From: an uncultured Oscillospiraceae bacterium
GTDB lineage: Bacteria > Bacillota > Clostridia > Oscillospirales > Oscillospiraceae
Length of the DNA stretch: 64,000 nt
Direction: 5' to 3'
NCBI GenBank assembly: GCA_944387635.1
Contig: CALXFT010000003.1
Location: 1-64,000, forward strand
Part shown: in pieces, positions 1-8,245 of the stretch
How the letters are laid out: each line of letters opens with the position of its first letter
How positions within the stretch are numbered: position 1 is the first letter of the stretch
Position numbers and translations under genes: made by a program
The notes under the pieces: generated by a model
Seen by the model: the letters and a program-made list of their open reading frames with translations, nothing else
The model's database searches: none
Told to the model about the DNA's origin: nothing

Positions 1-9
1 GGTTCTATC

Positions 10-101
10 TGAGCACCCGAGAAAAACGTACTGCGGTATCGACCTCTCAGTCAAAAATCAAAGATTTTTGCCAGCTCCCCTTGTGAAGGGGAGCCAAGGG
101 G
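10..101. repeat. Dispersed repeat family A, partial copy
   Basis: This stretch carries the family A signature: a GACCTCTCAGTC motif, then a short hairpin (AAAAATC/GATTTTT) and the CCAGCTCC...GGAGCCAAGG hairpin. The same blocks recur near 2.1, 7.1, 17.2, 26.5, 33.1, 41.4, 41.8, 44.0 and 63.1 kb. It lies downstream of the rsgI-like gene and encodes nothing recognisable. Confidence 0.8.
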
Positions 102-168
102 CGCGCAGGTTTCTGAGCCGGTACGTATCCTCTGCAATTTCTGTTGTTTAAAGTCGATAAGCATTTTC
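101..168. repeat. Dispersed repeat family B, right-end fragment
   Basis: The block running from TTTCTGAGCCGGTACGTATCC to the terminal TTTAAAGTCGATAAGC matches the right end of the longer family B copy at 9152-9412. It abuts a family A copy, so the two repeat types are nested or adjacent here. Confidence 0.7.
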
Positions 169-180
169 AAGAATAAAAAA

Positions 181-1188
181 TCAGTCCTCATAGTCCGAAT
201 CGCCGTCGTCCTGGGGCGGTTCGTAGCCGGAATCGTCGTCGGGCGGCTCATAGCCGGAATCGTCCTGGGCCGGCGCGCCGCCGGAATCGGCTTGGGTAGG
301 CTCGTAGCCGGAGTCGTCCTGGGCGGGCTCGTAGCCGGAGTCGGCTTGGGTTGGCTCGTAGCCGGAGTCGGCTTGGGTTGGCTCGTAGCCGGAGTCGTCC
401 TGGGCGGGCTCGTAGCCGGAGTCGGCTTGGGTTGGCTCATAGCCGGAATCGTCGTCGGGGGCGTAGTCCGTGGCTCCCTCGTAGCCGCTGTCGGAATTGT
501 CCTGGGCGCCGTAATCGCTGTCCCCGGCGGTTCCGGCGGTCTGGTCCGATTCCCCGTAGTCCGATTCTCCGTAGGCTTCCGTCTGGGCCGGCGTCACGGG
601 AATGACCGCCTTGCCTTCGGCGCTGTGGCTGTCGGTAACGGTGATGGCGACGGACATCTTCTGCCCCAGGGTCTCGTCCAGGCGGGTGGTCAGAGACTCC
701 GTGTGGCTGACCACCCAGCTTTGATCCTCGCCGTCCAGGGTCAGGGTGATTCTGCCGCCCTGGTGGAGGTAGCCCAGGTCCACAGCCCGCTCCACCAGCT
801 CCTCCACAACCAGCTCCATGTCCTTCTTCTCATAGTCGTAGCCTTCGATGAGCAGATCGCCGTCGGCGTTGGCGCCCTCCAGGTCCACCACCCGGTCCCG
901 CCGGTCCACGTCCAGGCGCACCGCCGGATTGATGGTCAGATACACCGAGCCCACGGTTCCGCCGCTCAGATTCAGCAGACCCGTCAGGACCAGAACCAGA
1001 CAGGCCGCGGCCAGGGCCAGGGAGGCAGCCCAGGGGTGGCTGGGCTTCTGCTCCGGCCGGGCCATGGGGAAGACCTCCTCCACGGTCTGGCCCGGCGTAT
1101 ATCGAAGGTTCGCCACCTTCAGGAACCGCCCGTCCTCGTCCAGCACCGTGGCATAGCTCATGTGGCATTGCATTACCAGATATTTCAC
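181..1188 (-). CDS. RsgI-like anti-sigma factor with acidic Tyr-rich tandem repeats
   Basis: Predicted membrane anti-sigma factor for the SigI encoded just upstream. The 335-residue protein has an N-terminal cytoplasmic RsgI-type segment (about 1-45), one membrane helix (about 52-74), an outer-face domain (about 78-200), and a C-terminal tail of about nine 9-residue repeats of the form DSGYEPxQx. It starts with GTG at 1188, inside the sigI stop (GTGA overlap), so translation is probably coupled. In cellulolytic clostridia, RsgI outer domains sense polysaccharides; here a low-complexity acidic, tyrosine-rich tail takes that place. I infer a surface-sensing role, with the ligand unknown. The pairing with SigI makes the family call fairly firm. 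Confidence 0.85.
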   Translation of the reverse strand: MKYLVMQCHMSYATVLDEDGRFLKVANLRYTPGQTVEEVFPMARPEQKPSHPWAASLALAAACLVLVLTGLLNLSGGTVGSVYLTINPAVRLDVDRRDRVVDLEGANADGDLLIEGYDYEKKDMELVVEELVERAVDLGYLHQGGRITLTLDGEDQSWVVSHTESLTTRLDETLGQKMSVAITVTDSHSAEGKAVIPVTPAQTEAYGESDYGESDQTAGTAGDSDYGAQDNSDSGYEGATDYAPDDDSGYEPTQADSGYEPAQDDSGYEPTQADSGYEPTQADSGYEPAQDDSGYEPTQADSGGAPAQDDSGYEPPDDDSGYEPPQDDGDSDYED

Positions 1189-1910
1189 ACGCGCGCCCCT
1201 CCTTTCCCCAGCACCCGGCGCAGGTGTCCGCGAATGATTTCATAGCCGTTGGTCTGAATCACCAGCATAGCCAGAATGTACTTTCTGTGCCGCTCCAGGG
1301 TCTTGCGCTCCACGCCGGAGCCCAGAGCCAGCCGGGCCATAGGCACCTTTTTCGTCCGAAGCAGCTGCTCCAGCAGTTCCCGGTCCGAGGCGGCCCAGCG
1401 GATGGCCCCGGCGCAGGCCTCCAGGGTCCGGGCCTGCCGGGGGCAGTTGTCCGCGATGTCCGAGAAGCTTAAGCCGAAGGTGGCCAGCACGCCCCCCAGC
1501 TCCAGGATCTCCTGGCGGGCGGCCTCCCGGTGGGCGGACTCGTCGAACCGGTCCGTGCCGTCCTCCAGCATGTCCATGAGGGACGCGCCCTCCTCGGAGA
1601 TGGGGGCATCCAGGGACACCTGGTCCTGATGCCGTGCCTCCCGGCGGGCGTAGTCCGTCAGGCGGCTGCGGATCACCAGGGAGGCATAGGGCAGAAAGGC
1701 GCCCTTCACCGGCGAATAGCTCTCCATGGCCTCGTGAAAGGCGATCATGGCAATGCTGTTTTCGTCGTCCTGCTCCGTACAGAACCGGCCCAGAAATTTG
1801 GAGGCCTCGGCCCGGATGAAAGGCAGGTAGTCCCGGATCAGGTCCTCCGCCTTCCGCGTATCGTGCCTGGCCGCCATGACCCGCCTGGCAATCCCATGTC
1901 GCTGTTCCAT
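1185..1910 (-). CDS. sigI: RNA polymerase sigma factor SigI
   Basis: Alternative sigma factor of the SigI branch of the sigma-70 family. Region 2 is visible as an early helical block with DYLPFIRAEASKFLGR, then a central segment containing SFSDIADNCP and a C-terminal DNA-binding half. The ATG at 1910 is chosen over an upstream in-frame TTG at 1928 because AGGAGGGGG sits a few bases before it, giving 241 residues. It overlaps the rsgI-like gene by 4 bases, the usual sigI-rsgI operon order. SigI factors respond to heat or to polysaccharides, depending on the species. Confidence 0.88.
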   Translation of the reverse strand: MEQRHGIARRVMAARHDTRKAEDLIRDYLPFIRAEASKFLGRFCTEQDDENSIAMIAFHEAMESYSPVKGAFLPYASLVIRSRLTDYARREARHQDQVSLDAPISEEGASLMDMLEDGTDRFDESAHREAARQEILELGGVLATFGLSFSDIADNCPRQARTLEACAGAIRWAASDRELLEQLLRTKKVPMARLALGSGVERKTLERHRKYILAMLVIQTNGYEIIRGHLRRVLGKGGARV

Positions 1911-1998
1911 ACGCCCCCTCCTCTGCAACTATAGAATACGGGCCACGCCGAAAAAAACCGGGGCCGCCCGTAAAATTTTTTCTGATTTACCAAAATAT

Positions 1999-2027
1999 AC
2001 AATACCCCATTGATGGAAAAGCCGCAA
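1999..2027 (-). promoter_or_regulatory. Possible sigma-A promoter for sigI-rsgI
   Basis: Read on the minus strand, TTGCGG and TATTGT are separated by 17 bases, about 90 bases upstream of the sigI start. The match is moderate. A SigI-dependent autoregulatory promoter cannot be excluded. Confidence 0.4.
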
Positions 2028-2072
2028 TCATATTCCCGTCAAGAGAATGTAAAGAATCTGTAAGGCGCCCCG

Positions 2073-2270
2073 CCCTTGGCTCCCCCCGCGGGGTAAGCGA
2101 AACGCAGTCGCGGCGGGCAGCTGTCGCAAATCTATGATTCGCGACTGAGAGGGGTCGGGGAGCACTTCCCGCTGTCTCAGCACTTAACAAAAACGCGGTG
2201 CGGTAATAACCTCTCAGTCACCGTCCGCTTCGCTCCCGGCGCCAGCTCTCCTTTCAGGAAAGCCAAGGGG
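2073..2270. repeat. Dispersed repeat family A, near-complete copy
   Basis: Contains both halves of the element: CTTGGCTCCCC...GACTGAGAGGGGTCGGGGAGCAC on the left and CCTCTCAGTCACCGTCCGCTTCG...CAGCTCTCC...GCCAAGGGG on the right. The CTGAGAGG and CCTCTCAG arms form an inverted repeat around a conserved core. It fills the space between sigI and the tRNA. Nothing else is seen in 2271-2382. Confidence 0.85.
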
Positions 2271-2382
2271 CTGGCGGTGGTCGAAACACCGCGGGTTTAC
2301 CTTACGCTTCTATGCCGCATAACGATCATTCTGGCAGCGCCGCGAGGCTGCATGGGTTCAGCTCCCGACGCCTTCCTTCCAA

Positions 2383-2420
2383 ACAAGAAAAAGCCGCCTC
2401 ATAGGGCGGCCTTTTCTTGT
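2383..2420 (-). terminator. Intrinsic terminator after tRNA-Gly
   Basis: On the minus strand a GCCGCC stem (2393-2398 paired with 2405-2410, loop TCATA plus one base) is followed by a T-rich tract, just downstream of the tRNA 3' end. Confidence 0.8.
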
Positions 2421-2421
2421 C

Positions 2422-2495
2422 TGGAGCAGGGTACGGGAATCGAACCCGCCTTCACGGCTTGGGAAGCCGTTGTATTACCGATATACGAACCCTGC
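2422..2495 (-). tRNA. tRNA-Gly (CCC anticodon)
   Basis: A 74-base cloverleaf including an encoded CCA end. Acceptor arms GCAGGGT/ACCCTGC pair fully. The anticodon arm ACGGC-TTCCCAA-GCCGT puts CCC at positions 34-36, which reads GGG glycine codons. The T-arm has GGTTCGATTCC. A terminator follows immediately, so it is a single-gene unit. Confidence 0.95.
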
Positions 2496-2560
2496 GTCGG
2501 TATGCAGTATTATAGCATAGCCGATTGGAAAATTCAAGTCCTTTTTGTCACGGATGGGCT

Positions 2561-3718
2561 TCACAAATTGAACTGGGCCGAGTCGAAGGTGATCTTTACA
2601 TGGTAAGCACGCTTCCCTTCGTCATTCATCCCCGCCTCCACCGCGGCGGTGATGGCCTCCTCCCGGCCCTGCAGGTCGCTGGGCAGCGCCACGTCGAAGA
2701 CCAGGTTCCGGTGCCGCTTCCCTTCCACCACCCGGAAGTCGTGGAGGGCCAGCCGGGAATCCTGCTCCCGCAGCAGCCGGGCGCAGCGGTCTCTCAGGGC
2801 GTTCAGCTCCGGGTCGTCGGTGACAACGGGGTCGTAGTGGATTACCAGCTGGACGTTGTGGCTGCGCAGGCACTCGCGCTCCATGTCGTCAATGCGCTCA
2901 TGGCACTCCAGCGGGTCCTCCCGGCAGTCCATCTCCACATGGAGGCTGGCGAACCGCTTCCCCGGTCCGTAGTCGTGGACCATCAGGTCATGGTATCCCA
3001 GGACCTTGGGCTGCTGCTCCACATAGTCCACGATCTTCTGCCGAAGCTCCGGGTCCGGGCTCTCGCCCAGAAGGCTGGAGACCGTCTGCATGGTCATATC
3101 CCAGCCCCCCTTGAGGATGAACACGGCCACCCCCAGTCCGAAAAAGCCGTCCAGAGGGATCTGAAGCCACCGCTCCCCCAGGGCCGCCAGGAGTACGGCT
3201 GTGGTGGACAGGCAGTCGTTTCGGCTGTCGGCTGAGGCGGCGGCCAGGGCGGTGGAATCGATCATCCGGCCCAGCCTTTTGTAAAACCGGCTCAGCCAGA
3301 ATTTCACCAGAATGGACCCGGCCAGCAGTCCCAGAGCCAGGACCGAGAAGGTCACGTGGGTGGGATTGAGGATCTTCTTCACGGAGTTCCAGGCCAGCTC
3401 CAGACTCACCACCAGCACCAGCACGGAGACCCCCAGGGCGCTTAAGTACTCCGCCCGGGCGTGGCCGTAGGGGTGCCGCTCGTCGGCGGGCTTTTCCGCC
3501 ATGCGGAAGCCCAGCAGGGTCATAATGGAACCGGAGGCGTCGAAGAGGTTGTTCATGGCGTCGGCGGCGGCGGCCAGGGAGCCGGTGAGAATCCCCGCCA
3601 GAAGCTTCACGGCGAACAGCAGCAGATTGCAGCCGATGCCCACGGCGCCGCTGAGACTGCCCACGGCGGTACGGTCCGAAGGGTCCTTGACAAACAGGCG
3701 AAGCAGCAGATCGGTCAT
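2561..3718 (-). CDS. Cation diffusion facilitator family transporter
   Basis: Predicted divalent metal/proton antiporter of the inner membrane, 385 residues. The N-terminal half has about six membrane helices with the two family metal sites: ADAMNNLFDASGS in helix 2 and SADSRNDCLS in helix 5. The C-terminal half is the soluble metal-regulated domain (LGYHDLMVHDYGPGKRFASLHVEMD), extended at its end. Start ATG 3718 follows GGGAGGT by seven bases; a longer reading to 3829 has no ribosome binding site. The aspartate/asparagine pattern resembles Mn or Fe exporters more than Zn ones, but substrate cannot be decided by eye. A palindrome at 3751-3767 may be its operator. Confidence 0.9.
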   Translation of the reverse strand: MTDLLLRLFVKDPSDRTAVGSLSGAVGIGCNLLLFAVKLLAGILTGSLAAAADAMNNLFDASGSIMTLLGFRMAEKPADERHPYGHARAEYLSALGVSVLVLVVSLELAWNSVKKILNPTHVTFSVLALGLLAGSILVKFWLSRFYKRLGRMIDSTALAAASADSRNDCLSTTAVLLAALGERWLQIPLDGFFGLGVAVFILKGGWDMTMQTVSSLLGESPDPELRQKIVDYVEQQPKVLGYHDLMVHDYGPGKRFASLHVEMDCREDPLECHERIDDMERECLRSHNVQLVIHYDPVVTDDPELNALRDRCARLLREQDSRLALHDFRVVEGKRHRNLVFDVALPSDLQGREEAITAAVEAGMNDEGKRAYHVKITFDSAQFNL

Positions 3719-3750
3719 CACATTACCTCCCAAAACAGGCGGAAAAGGGA

Positions 3751-3767
3751 CTCTACCGGCGGTAGAG
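3751..3767. promoter_or_regulatory. Perfect palindrome upstream of CDF transporter
   Basis: CTCTACCGGCGGTAGAG is an exact inverted repeat with a single central base, 33 bases upstream of the transporter start. A related CTACCC...GTAGG pair follows at 3777-3790. It could be a metal-regulator operator or a leader hairpin; no regulator gene is adjacent. Confidence 0.4.
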
Positions 3768-3939
3768 TGGGAGATTCTACCCAAAGTAGGCTCCTCTCCC
3801 CGGCGGTTTCTCCGGAAAACACGTGACATTTGGCCTCATTTGATGTATGATAGAAAAGAATTCAACGCGGGGCCATCGTTTCCCGTGATTATACCATGGC
3901 AGCCCCTGGCTGTCCAGCATATTTTTGGAGGCGATTTCC

Positions 3940-4797
3940 ATGTATCAAATTATTACCGATTCCACCTGTGACTTCCCTGACCAGATGTACGCGGAGCTGG
4001 ATCTTGTAAAAGTACCTCTGACTGTGGAGTTCCGGGGAGAGCTCCGGGACGACGAGAACAACGACAATCTGAAGAACCTCTATGACGCCCTGGCCGCCGG
4101 GGAAGTGGCCAAGACCTCGGCGGTCAACCCCGACCGCTGGGCCAAGGCCATGGAGCCCTGTCTGGAAAGCGGCAGGGACGTGCTGGTCCTGGCCTTCTCC
4201 TCGGGCCTGTCCACCACCTACCAGTCCGCGGCCATTGCCGCCGAAGAGCTGCGGGAGAAGTACCCGCAGCGGAAGATCCTGGTGGTGGACACCCTGGCGG
4301 CCTCTCTGGGCGAGGGGCTGCTGGTGTGGTACGCCTGCCAGAAGCGGGACCAGGGAATGTCTCTGGAGGAAGTACATGCCTGGGTGGAGGAGAACAAGCT
4401 CCATCTGTGCCACTGGTTCACCGCCGATGATCTGATGTACCTGAAGCGGGGCGGCCGGATCAGCGCGGCCACCGCCGTGGTGGGCACCATGCTGCAGATC
4501 AAGCCCGTGCTCCACGTGGACGACGAGGGCCATCTGATCAACATGGCCAAGGCCCGGGGAAGGCGGGCCTCCATCGACGCCCTGGCCAAGCAGGTGGGCG
4601 TCCTGGGCCAGAACTGGGACAACGAGACCATGTTCATCTCCCACGGCAACTGCCCCGAGGACGCGGCCTATCTGGAGCGGCAGCTGCGGGAGAAGTACGG
4701 GGTGAAGAACGTGATAATCAGCTACGTGGGCGCGGTCATCGGCTCCCACACCGGCCCCGGCGTCCTGGCCCTGTTCTTCCTGGGCGACCATCGGTAA
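3940..4797 (+). CDS. DegV family fatty-acid-binding protein
   Basis: A 285-residue DegV protein. Family members (also called FakB) bind a single fatty acid and present it to a kinase for phospholipid synthesis. Visible hallmarks are the opening IITDSTCDFP, the KTSAVNP segment near residue 66, the SSGLSTTYQSA loop near 95, and the C-terminal YVGAVIGSHTGPGVLAL motif. ATG 3940 is chosen because TTTTGGAGGCG lies just before it; the TTG at 3925 lies inside that site. No FakA kinase gene is nearby. A strong terminator follows at 4838. Confidence 0.92.
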   Translation: MYQIITDSTCDFPDQMYAELDLVKVPLTVEFRGELRDDENNDNLKNLYDALAAGEVAKTSAVNPDRWAKAMEPCLESGRDVLVLAFSSGLSTTYQSAAIAAEELREKYPQRKILVVDTLAASLGEGLLVWYACQKRDQGMSLEEVHAWVEENKLHLCHWFTADDLMYLKRGGRISAATAVVGTMLQIKPVLHVDDEGHLINMAKARGRRASIDALAKQVGVLGQNWDNETMFISHGNCPEDAAYLERQLREKYGVKNVIISYVGAVIGSHTGPGVLALFFLGDHR

Positions 4798-4837
4798 GGC
4801 GCAAAGAGGAACAGGCAGATTTCTTAAAGTGAATAAA

Positions 4838-4875
4838 GAGGCAGAGGCGAAACGGTAAGCCTCTGCCTCCTTTTT
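4838..4875. terminator. Intrinsic terminator with GAGGCAGAGGC stem
   Basis: GAGGCAGAGGC (4838-4848) pairs with GCCTCTGCCTC (4859-4869), followed by CTTTTT. It lies between two convergent genes and may serve both. The same stem recurs in at least four other intergenic gaps. Confidence 0.88.
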
Positions 4876-4912
4876 ACGCCCCGGCAGCCCAGGAAAGCCG
4901 CCGGGGCGTTCT

Positions 4913-5311
4913 TCAATTCAGGCGCAGAATGTCGCTGAAGTAAATTTCCGTCCCGTCTTCCAGCTCCATGCCCTGACAGTGACGGTGGAACTTCTTTACC
5001 CGGCCTGTGACGGTGACGTAGGCGCCCCCTTCCTTCCGCGGGTCCTGAAGGAAGTAGGTCACGGTCACCGGCGGGGCCTCCTTTCCCAGGGACTCCAGAC
5101 GGCGCAGCTTCCGGTCCAGTTCCTCCTTCACGCTCTCGTCCAGCTCAATCCGCCGCTGGGTCAGCCGGGCCGTCTCCTTCAGCGCTTCGTCGTAGCCCGA
5201 AAGCGCCGCGAAGGGACTGAACTGGGCCGCCCGGTCCGTCAGGGGCATCCGGGGATGCCGGGCTGAGGTGGGATGGGGCAGGCCGATGATGTCGTCGTAG
5301 TTTCCGCTCAT
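4913..5311 (-). CDS. YolD-like small partner of Y-family polymerase
   Basis: A 132-residue protein with the YolD-like layout: an N-terminal motif RMPLTDRAAQFSPFAAL (about 20-37), a charged helical middle, and a C-terminal beta-rich part ending EDGTEIYFSDILRLN. In Firmicutes YolD-like genes sit immediately after UvrX/ImuB-type polymerases and are thought to assist them. Here the ATG at 5311 overlaps the polymerase stop (ATGA), so the two are co-translated. A much longer ORF in this frame is only a shadow of the polymerase. Confidence 0.85.
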   Translation of the reverse strand: MSGNYDDIIGLPHPTSARHPRMPLTDRAAQFSPFAALSGYDEALKETARLTQRRIELDESVKEELDRKLRRLESLGKEAPPVTVTYFLQDPRKEGGAYVTVTGRVKKFHRHCQGMELEDGTEIYFSDILRLN

Positions 5312-6819
5312 GCCTTGTGTCCTCCGATCTGTTCGTTCCGGTCCCGGGCCGTGGCCCCCTCTTCCAGGTTCATGGCCTTTAATATGGCGTTTTTGCCGAA
5401 TCTGCGCTTGATGTCCAGCATGGCCGTCTGAATTTTGCGCTCCTTCTCCAGGGCGGCGGCCTGGCGGGCCCGGGCTTGTTCCAGGGCGGCGTAGTCTGTG
5501 AACAGGTCCAGCTGCTCCGGCTCCCGGGGCTGCTCCAGCACCGCCCGGGACTGGACATGGCAGGCGGTGACGTTGAGCCGCCGGACCAGAAGCTCCGGCT
5601 CCACGATCCGGTCGTACAGCTGTCCCAGCCGCTCCAGAATCAGCCGGGTGGAGGAGGTGGGTCCCTCCAGATTCACGGTGCCGTGGGCGTGCTTCGGGAT
5701 CTGGCGGCCGTAGGGGTCCCGGGTCACCGGCCCCCGGTAGTTCCGGTCTGTCAGATTCTGGGCGTCGTAGCCCACGGTCAGAGTCAGCTGGTCCGTGACC
5801 AGGCCCTTTTCCACCAGGTCCAGGGCCAGCCGGTCCCCCATCTCCAGCAGGACCAGCCGGGCCTTCCCGGCGGTGTAGGGACAGTGGAGGACCTGGCCGG
5901 AGCCAAGACTGCTGCTGGCGGGCCGGTAGGCCCGGATGTGGGCCATGGCGCAGGGCTCCCAGCCCCAGGCGTGGTCGATGAGCAGCTCGGCGTTGACCCC
6001 GAAGAGCTTGTACAGAAGCTCCTCGTTGTAAAATTCGTCCTCCCGGCCAATGGAGCACCGAGCCACGTCCCCCATGGTCATAAGCCCGTGCTTTTCCAGC
6101 TTGGCGGCGTAGCCCCGGCCCACCCGCCAGAAGTCCGTCAGGGGCCGGTGGTCCCACAGCTGCCGCCGGTAGGACATCTCGTCCAGAACCGCGACGCGGA
6201 CCCCGTGTTCGTCCGGGGGAATGTGCTTGGCCTCGATGTCCATGGCCACCTTGGCCAGATACAGATTGGTCCCCACCCCCGCGGCGGCGGTGATCCCGGT
6301 TTCGGCCAGGACCGCCAGAATCAGCTTCCGGGCGAAGCCTTTCCCGTCGGTTTTGTACAGGTTCAGGTAGGGGGTAGCGTCGATGAAGACCTCGTCGATG
6401 GAGTAGACGTGGATATCCTCCGGGGCCACATAGCGCAGGTAGATCTCGTAGATTTTGGCGCTGGTCTCCAGATACAGGGCCATCCGGGGCTTGGCTGTGA
6501 TAAAGTCCAGGGCCAGGCCGGGGTCGGACCGGACCTGGCTGTCGTCGTCGGAGCGGCCGGAGAATTCCCGCAGGCCGGACCGGGCCAGCCGCAGCTGGTT
6601 GACCTCCCGGACCTTCCGGACCACCTCGAAGAGCCTGGCCCGGCCGGAGATGCCATAGGCCTTCAGGGACGGGGACACCGCCAGGCAGATGGTCTTCTCG
6701 GTCCGGCTCTCGTCGGCCACCACCAGGTTGGTGGTCAGCGGGTCCCGGAACCGCTGGATGCACTCCACGGAGGCATAGAAGGATTTTAAGTCAATGGCGA
6801 GATAGGTTCTGGTTTCCAT
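5308..6819 (-). CDS. Y-family DNA polymerase (DinB/UvrX-like)
   Basis: Translesion polymerase, 503 residues, longer than typical DinB (about 350) and in the range of UvrX/ImuB-like proteins. It opens with LAIDLKSFYASVEC, the family catalytic motif with an aspartate and the steric-gate region, and carries a second catalytic motif HVYSIDEVFIDATPY near residue 140. A helix-hairpin-helix region (TDFWRVGRGYAAKLEKHGL) follows, then the little-finger region and a charged C-terminus. Start ATG 6819 has GGAGG nine bases upstream. It is translationally coupled to the YolD-like gene; a LexA-like site lies upstream. Confidence 0.92.
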   Translation of the reverse strand: METRTYLAIDLKSFYASVECIQRFRDPLTTNLVVADESRTEKTICLAVSPSLKAYGISGRARLFEVVRKVREVNQLRLARSGLREFSGRSDDDSQVRSDPGLALDFITAKPRMALYLETSAKIYEIYLRYVAPEDIHVYSIDEVFIDATPYLNLYKTDGKGFARKLILAVLAETGITAAAGVGTNLYLAKVAMDIEAKHIPPDEHGVRVAVLDEMSYRRQLWDHRPLTDFWRVGRGYAAKLEKHGLMTMGDVARCSIGREDEFYNEELLYKLFGVNAELLIDHAWGWEPCAMAHIRAYRPASSSLGSGQVLHCPYTAGKARLVLLEMGDRLALDLVEKGLVTDQLTLTVGYDAQNLTDRNYRGPVTRDPYGRQIPKHAHGTVNLEGPTSSTRLILERLGQLYDRIVEPELLVRRLNVTACHVQSRAVLEQPREPEQLDLFTDYAALEQARARQAAALEKERKIQTAMLDIKRRFGKNAILKAMNLEEGATARDRNEQIGGHKA

Positions 6820-6842
6820 TTTGCGCCTCCGTTTCCCAATGT

Positions 6843-6856
6843 CAACCTGCGGTTCG
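6843..6856. promoter_or_regulatory. Possible degenerate LexA box
   Basis: CAACCTGCGGTTCG, about 25 bases upstream of the polymerase start, is an imperfect relative of the Firmicutes LexA box CGAACnnnnGTTCG, reading AACC-N3-GGTT with CG at one end. SOS control would suit the gene, but the match is incomplete. Confidence 0.3.
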
Positions 6857-7049
6857 TACAGAAGGAATTGCTGTTTCAGCGGACAATATCAAAGCCGAAC
6901 GCGGCGGGTGACGGGAATGATCCGCACGCCTCCTATGGAGCCGCCCAGGGCCTGGGGTCCCGGGCGGCTTATTTTTTTGTACGCGCGGCGGCTGGAGAAA
7001 CGCTTCGGAAAGCGTCAGCTTTACGCGCGGCATTTCGATCACAGCCAGG

Positions 7050-7182
7050 CCCTTGGCTCTCCTTTTAAGGAGAGCTGGCACCGGGAGCGAAGCGGACGGT
7101 GACTGAGAGGTCGTAGCCGCACCGCGTTCTTCCTGAAGTGCCGCGGTGGAGGGAAGTGCTCCCTGACCCCTGCCTGGGGCGG
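7050..7182. repeat. Dispersed repeat family A copy
   Basis: CCTTGGCTCTCCTTTTAAGG through AGCGAAGCGGACGGTGACTG and GAGAGGTCGTAGC to the CTGACCCCTGCC end, in inverted orientation relative to the copy at 2073. It fills the space between the polymerase and the esterase promoter. Confidence 0.85.
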
Positions 7183-7271
7183 GCGGGGAATATTCGAACA
7201 TATATTTTATTATACCACAGTTCCCTGGTTTTGAACAGAGGGAAATCGCCGGAAAAGGGAGGAAATCCGTA

Positions 7272-7300
7272 TTGACGGAAAGGTCCTTTTGTAATATGAT
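7272..7300 (+). promoter_or_regulatory. Sigma-A promoter of the esterase gene
   Basis: TTGACG and TATGAT are separated by 17 bases, placing transcription start about 25 bases before the GTG start at 7332. It overlaps an upstream in-frame TTG, which shows that the longer reading is not translated. Confidence 0.8.
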
Positions 7301-7331
7301 GGACACAGCAAAAAAAAACGGAGGGATCTGT

Positions 7332-8186
7332 GTGGAAGTTCGGAACGTGGATCTGTATGAGGCCTTTGGCATGGAGCGCCGGGGGGCTGCCGGGGGGCGC
7401 CTGACCTGCATGACCTGGCGGCCCTTGGAGGAGGCCGGGGTGGGGCGGGAGAGTCCCGCGGTGCTGATTCTCCCCGGCGGCGGCTACTGCATGACCTCGG
7501 AGCGGGAGGCCGAGGCCGTGGCCCTGCAATTTTCGGCTCTGGGGTATCAGACCTTTGTTCTGGCGTACTCCTGCGCCCCCAGCGTCTTTCCCACAGCCCT
7601 GCGGGAATGCGCCATGGCCATGACCTATATCCGCCGCAGCGCCAAGGACTTCGGAGTCATTCCCAACATGGTGGCCGCCGTGGGCTTCTCCGCCGGCGGA
7701 CACCTGTGCGGCACCCTTGGCACCCTCTACGACAGCCCGGAGGTGGCGGACATCGCCCCGGCGGAGTGGATTCGGCCCGACGCCCTGGGCCTGAGCTATC
7801 CCGTGGCCGTGTCCTGGGGCTCCACCCACGAGGGCAGCTTCCAGGCCCTGTGCGGCGAGAACCGGGACCTGCGCAGCCGCCTGTCCCTGGAGAAGCTGGT
7901 CCGGCCGGACATGCCTCCGGTGTTCCTGTGGCACACCCGGGACGACGGCGCCGTGCCGGTGCGCAACAGCCTGATCCTGGCCCAGGCCATGGAGGAAAAG
8001 GGCGTCAGCTTCGCCCTGCACATCTACCGCAGCGGCCCCCACGGGGTGTCCCTGGCCAACGAGCTGGTGTACCCGGCCAACCATCCCCCGGTGTGCAGCC
8101 GGGACGTTTCCGGGTGGCAGCGGGCCATGGCGGACTTCTGGGCTGAGTGCGGCTTCGCCTGCCGGGACCGGGGCGGCCCCCTGTGA
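7332..8186 (+). CDS. Alpha/beta hydrolase, acetyl-esterase-like
   Basis: A 284-residue alpha/beta hydrolase of the esterase/lipase group often annotated as acetyl-xylan or sugar acetyl esterase. The oxyanion motif GGGYCMTS, nucleophile elbow GFSAGG, acid HTRDDGAVP and catalytic histidine in SGPHGVSL occur in the expected order. GTG 7332 is chosen because GGAGGG lies just upstream and the -35/-10 promoter occupies the extended reading. There is no signal peptide, so it probably acts in the cytoplasm, perhaps deacetylating imported oligosaccharides. The next gene follows by 59 bases and may be cotranscribed. Confidence 0.88.
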   Translation: MEVRNVDLYEAFGMERRGAAGGRLTCMTWRPLEEAGVGRESPAVLILPGGGYCMTSEREAEAVALQFSALGYQTFVLAYSCAPSVFPTALRECAMAMTYIRRSAKDFGVIPNMVAAVGFSAGGHLCGTLGTLYDSPEVADIAPAEWIRPDALGLSYPVAVSWGSTHEGSFQALCGENRDLRSRLSLEKLVRPDMPPVFLWHTRDDGAVPVRNSLILAQAMEEKGVSFALHIYRSGPHGVSLANELVYPANHPPVCSRDVSGWQRAMADFWAECGFACRDRGGPL

Positions 8187-8245
8187 CCGGAGAAGGACCT
8201 TTACCCAAGAATACGGATACTATATATTAAGGAGCGTTATACATT

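Noticed and set aside
4913..6763. A 616-codon minus-strand ORF spanning the polymerase region
   Set aside because: Only its last 132 codons (the YolD-like protein) are real. The rest is Gly/Pro/Arg-rich out-of-frame sequence opposite or offset to the Y-family polymerase, typical of GC-rich DNA.
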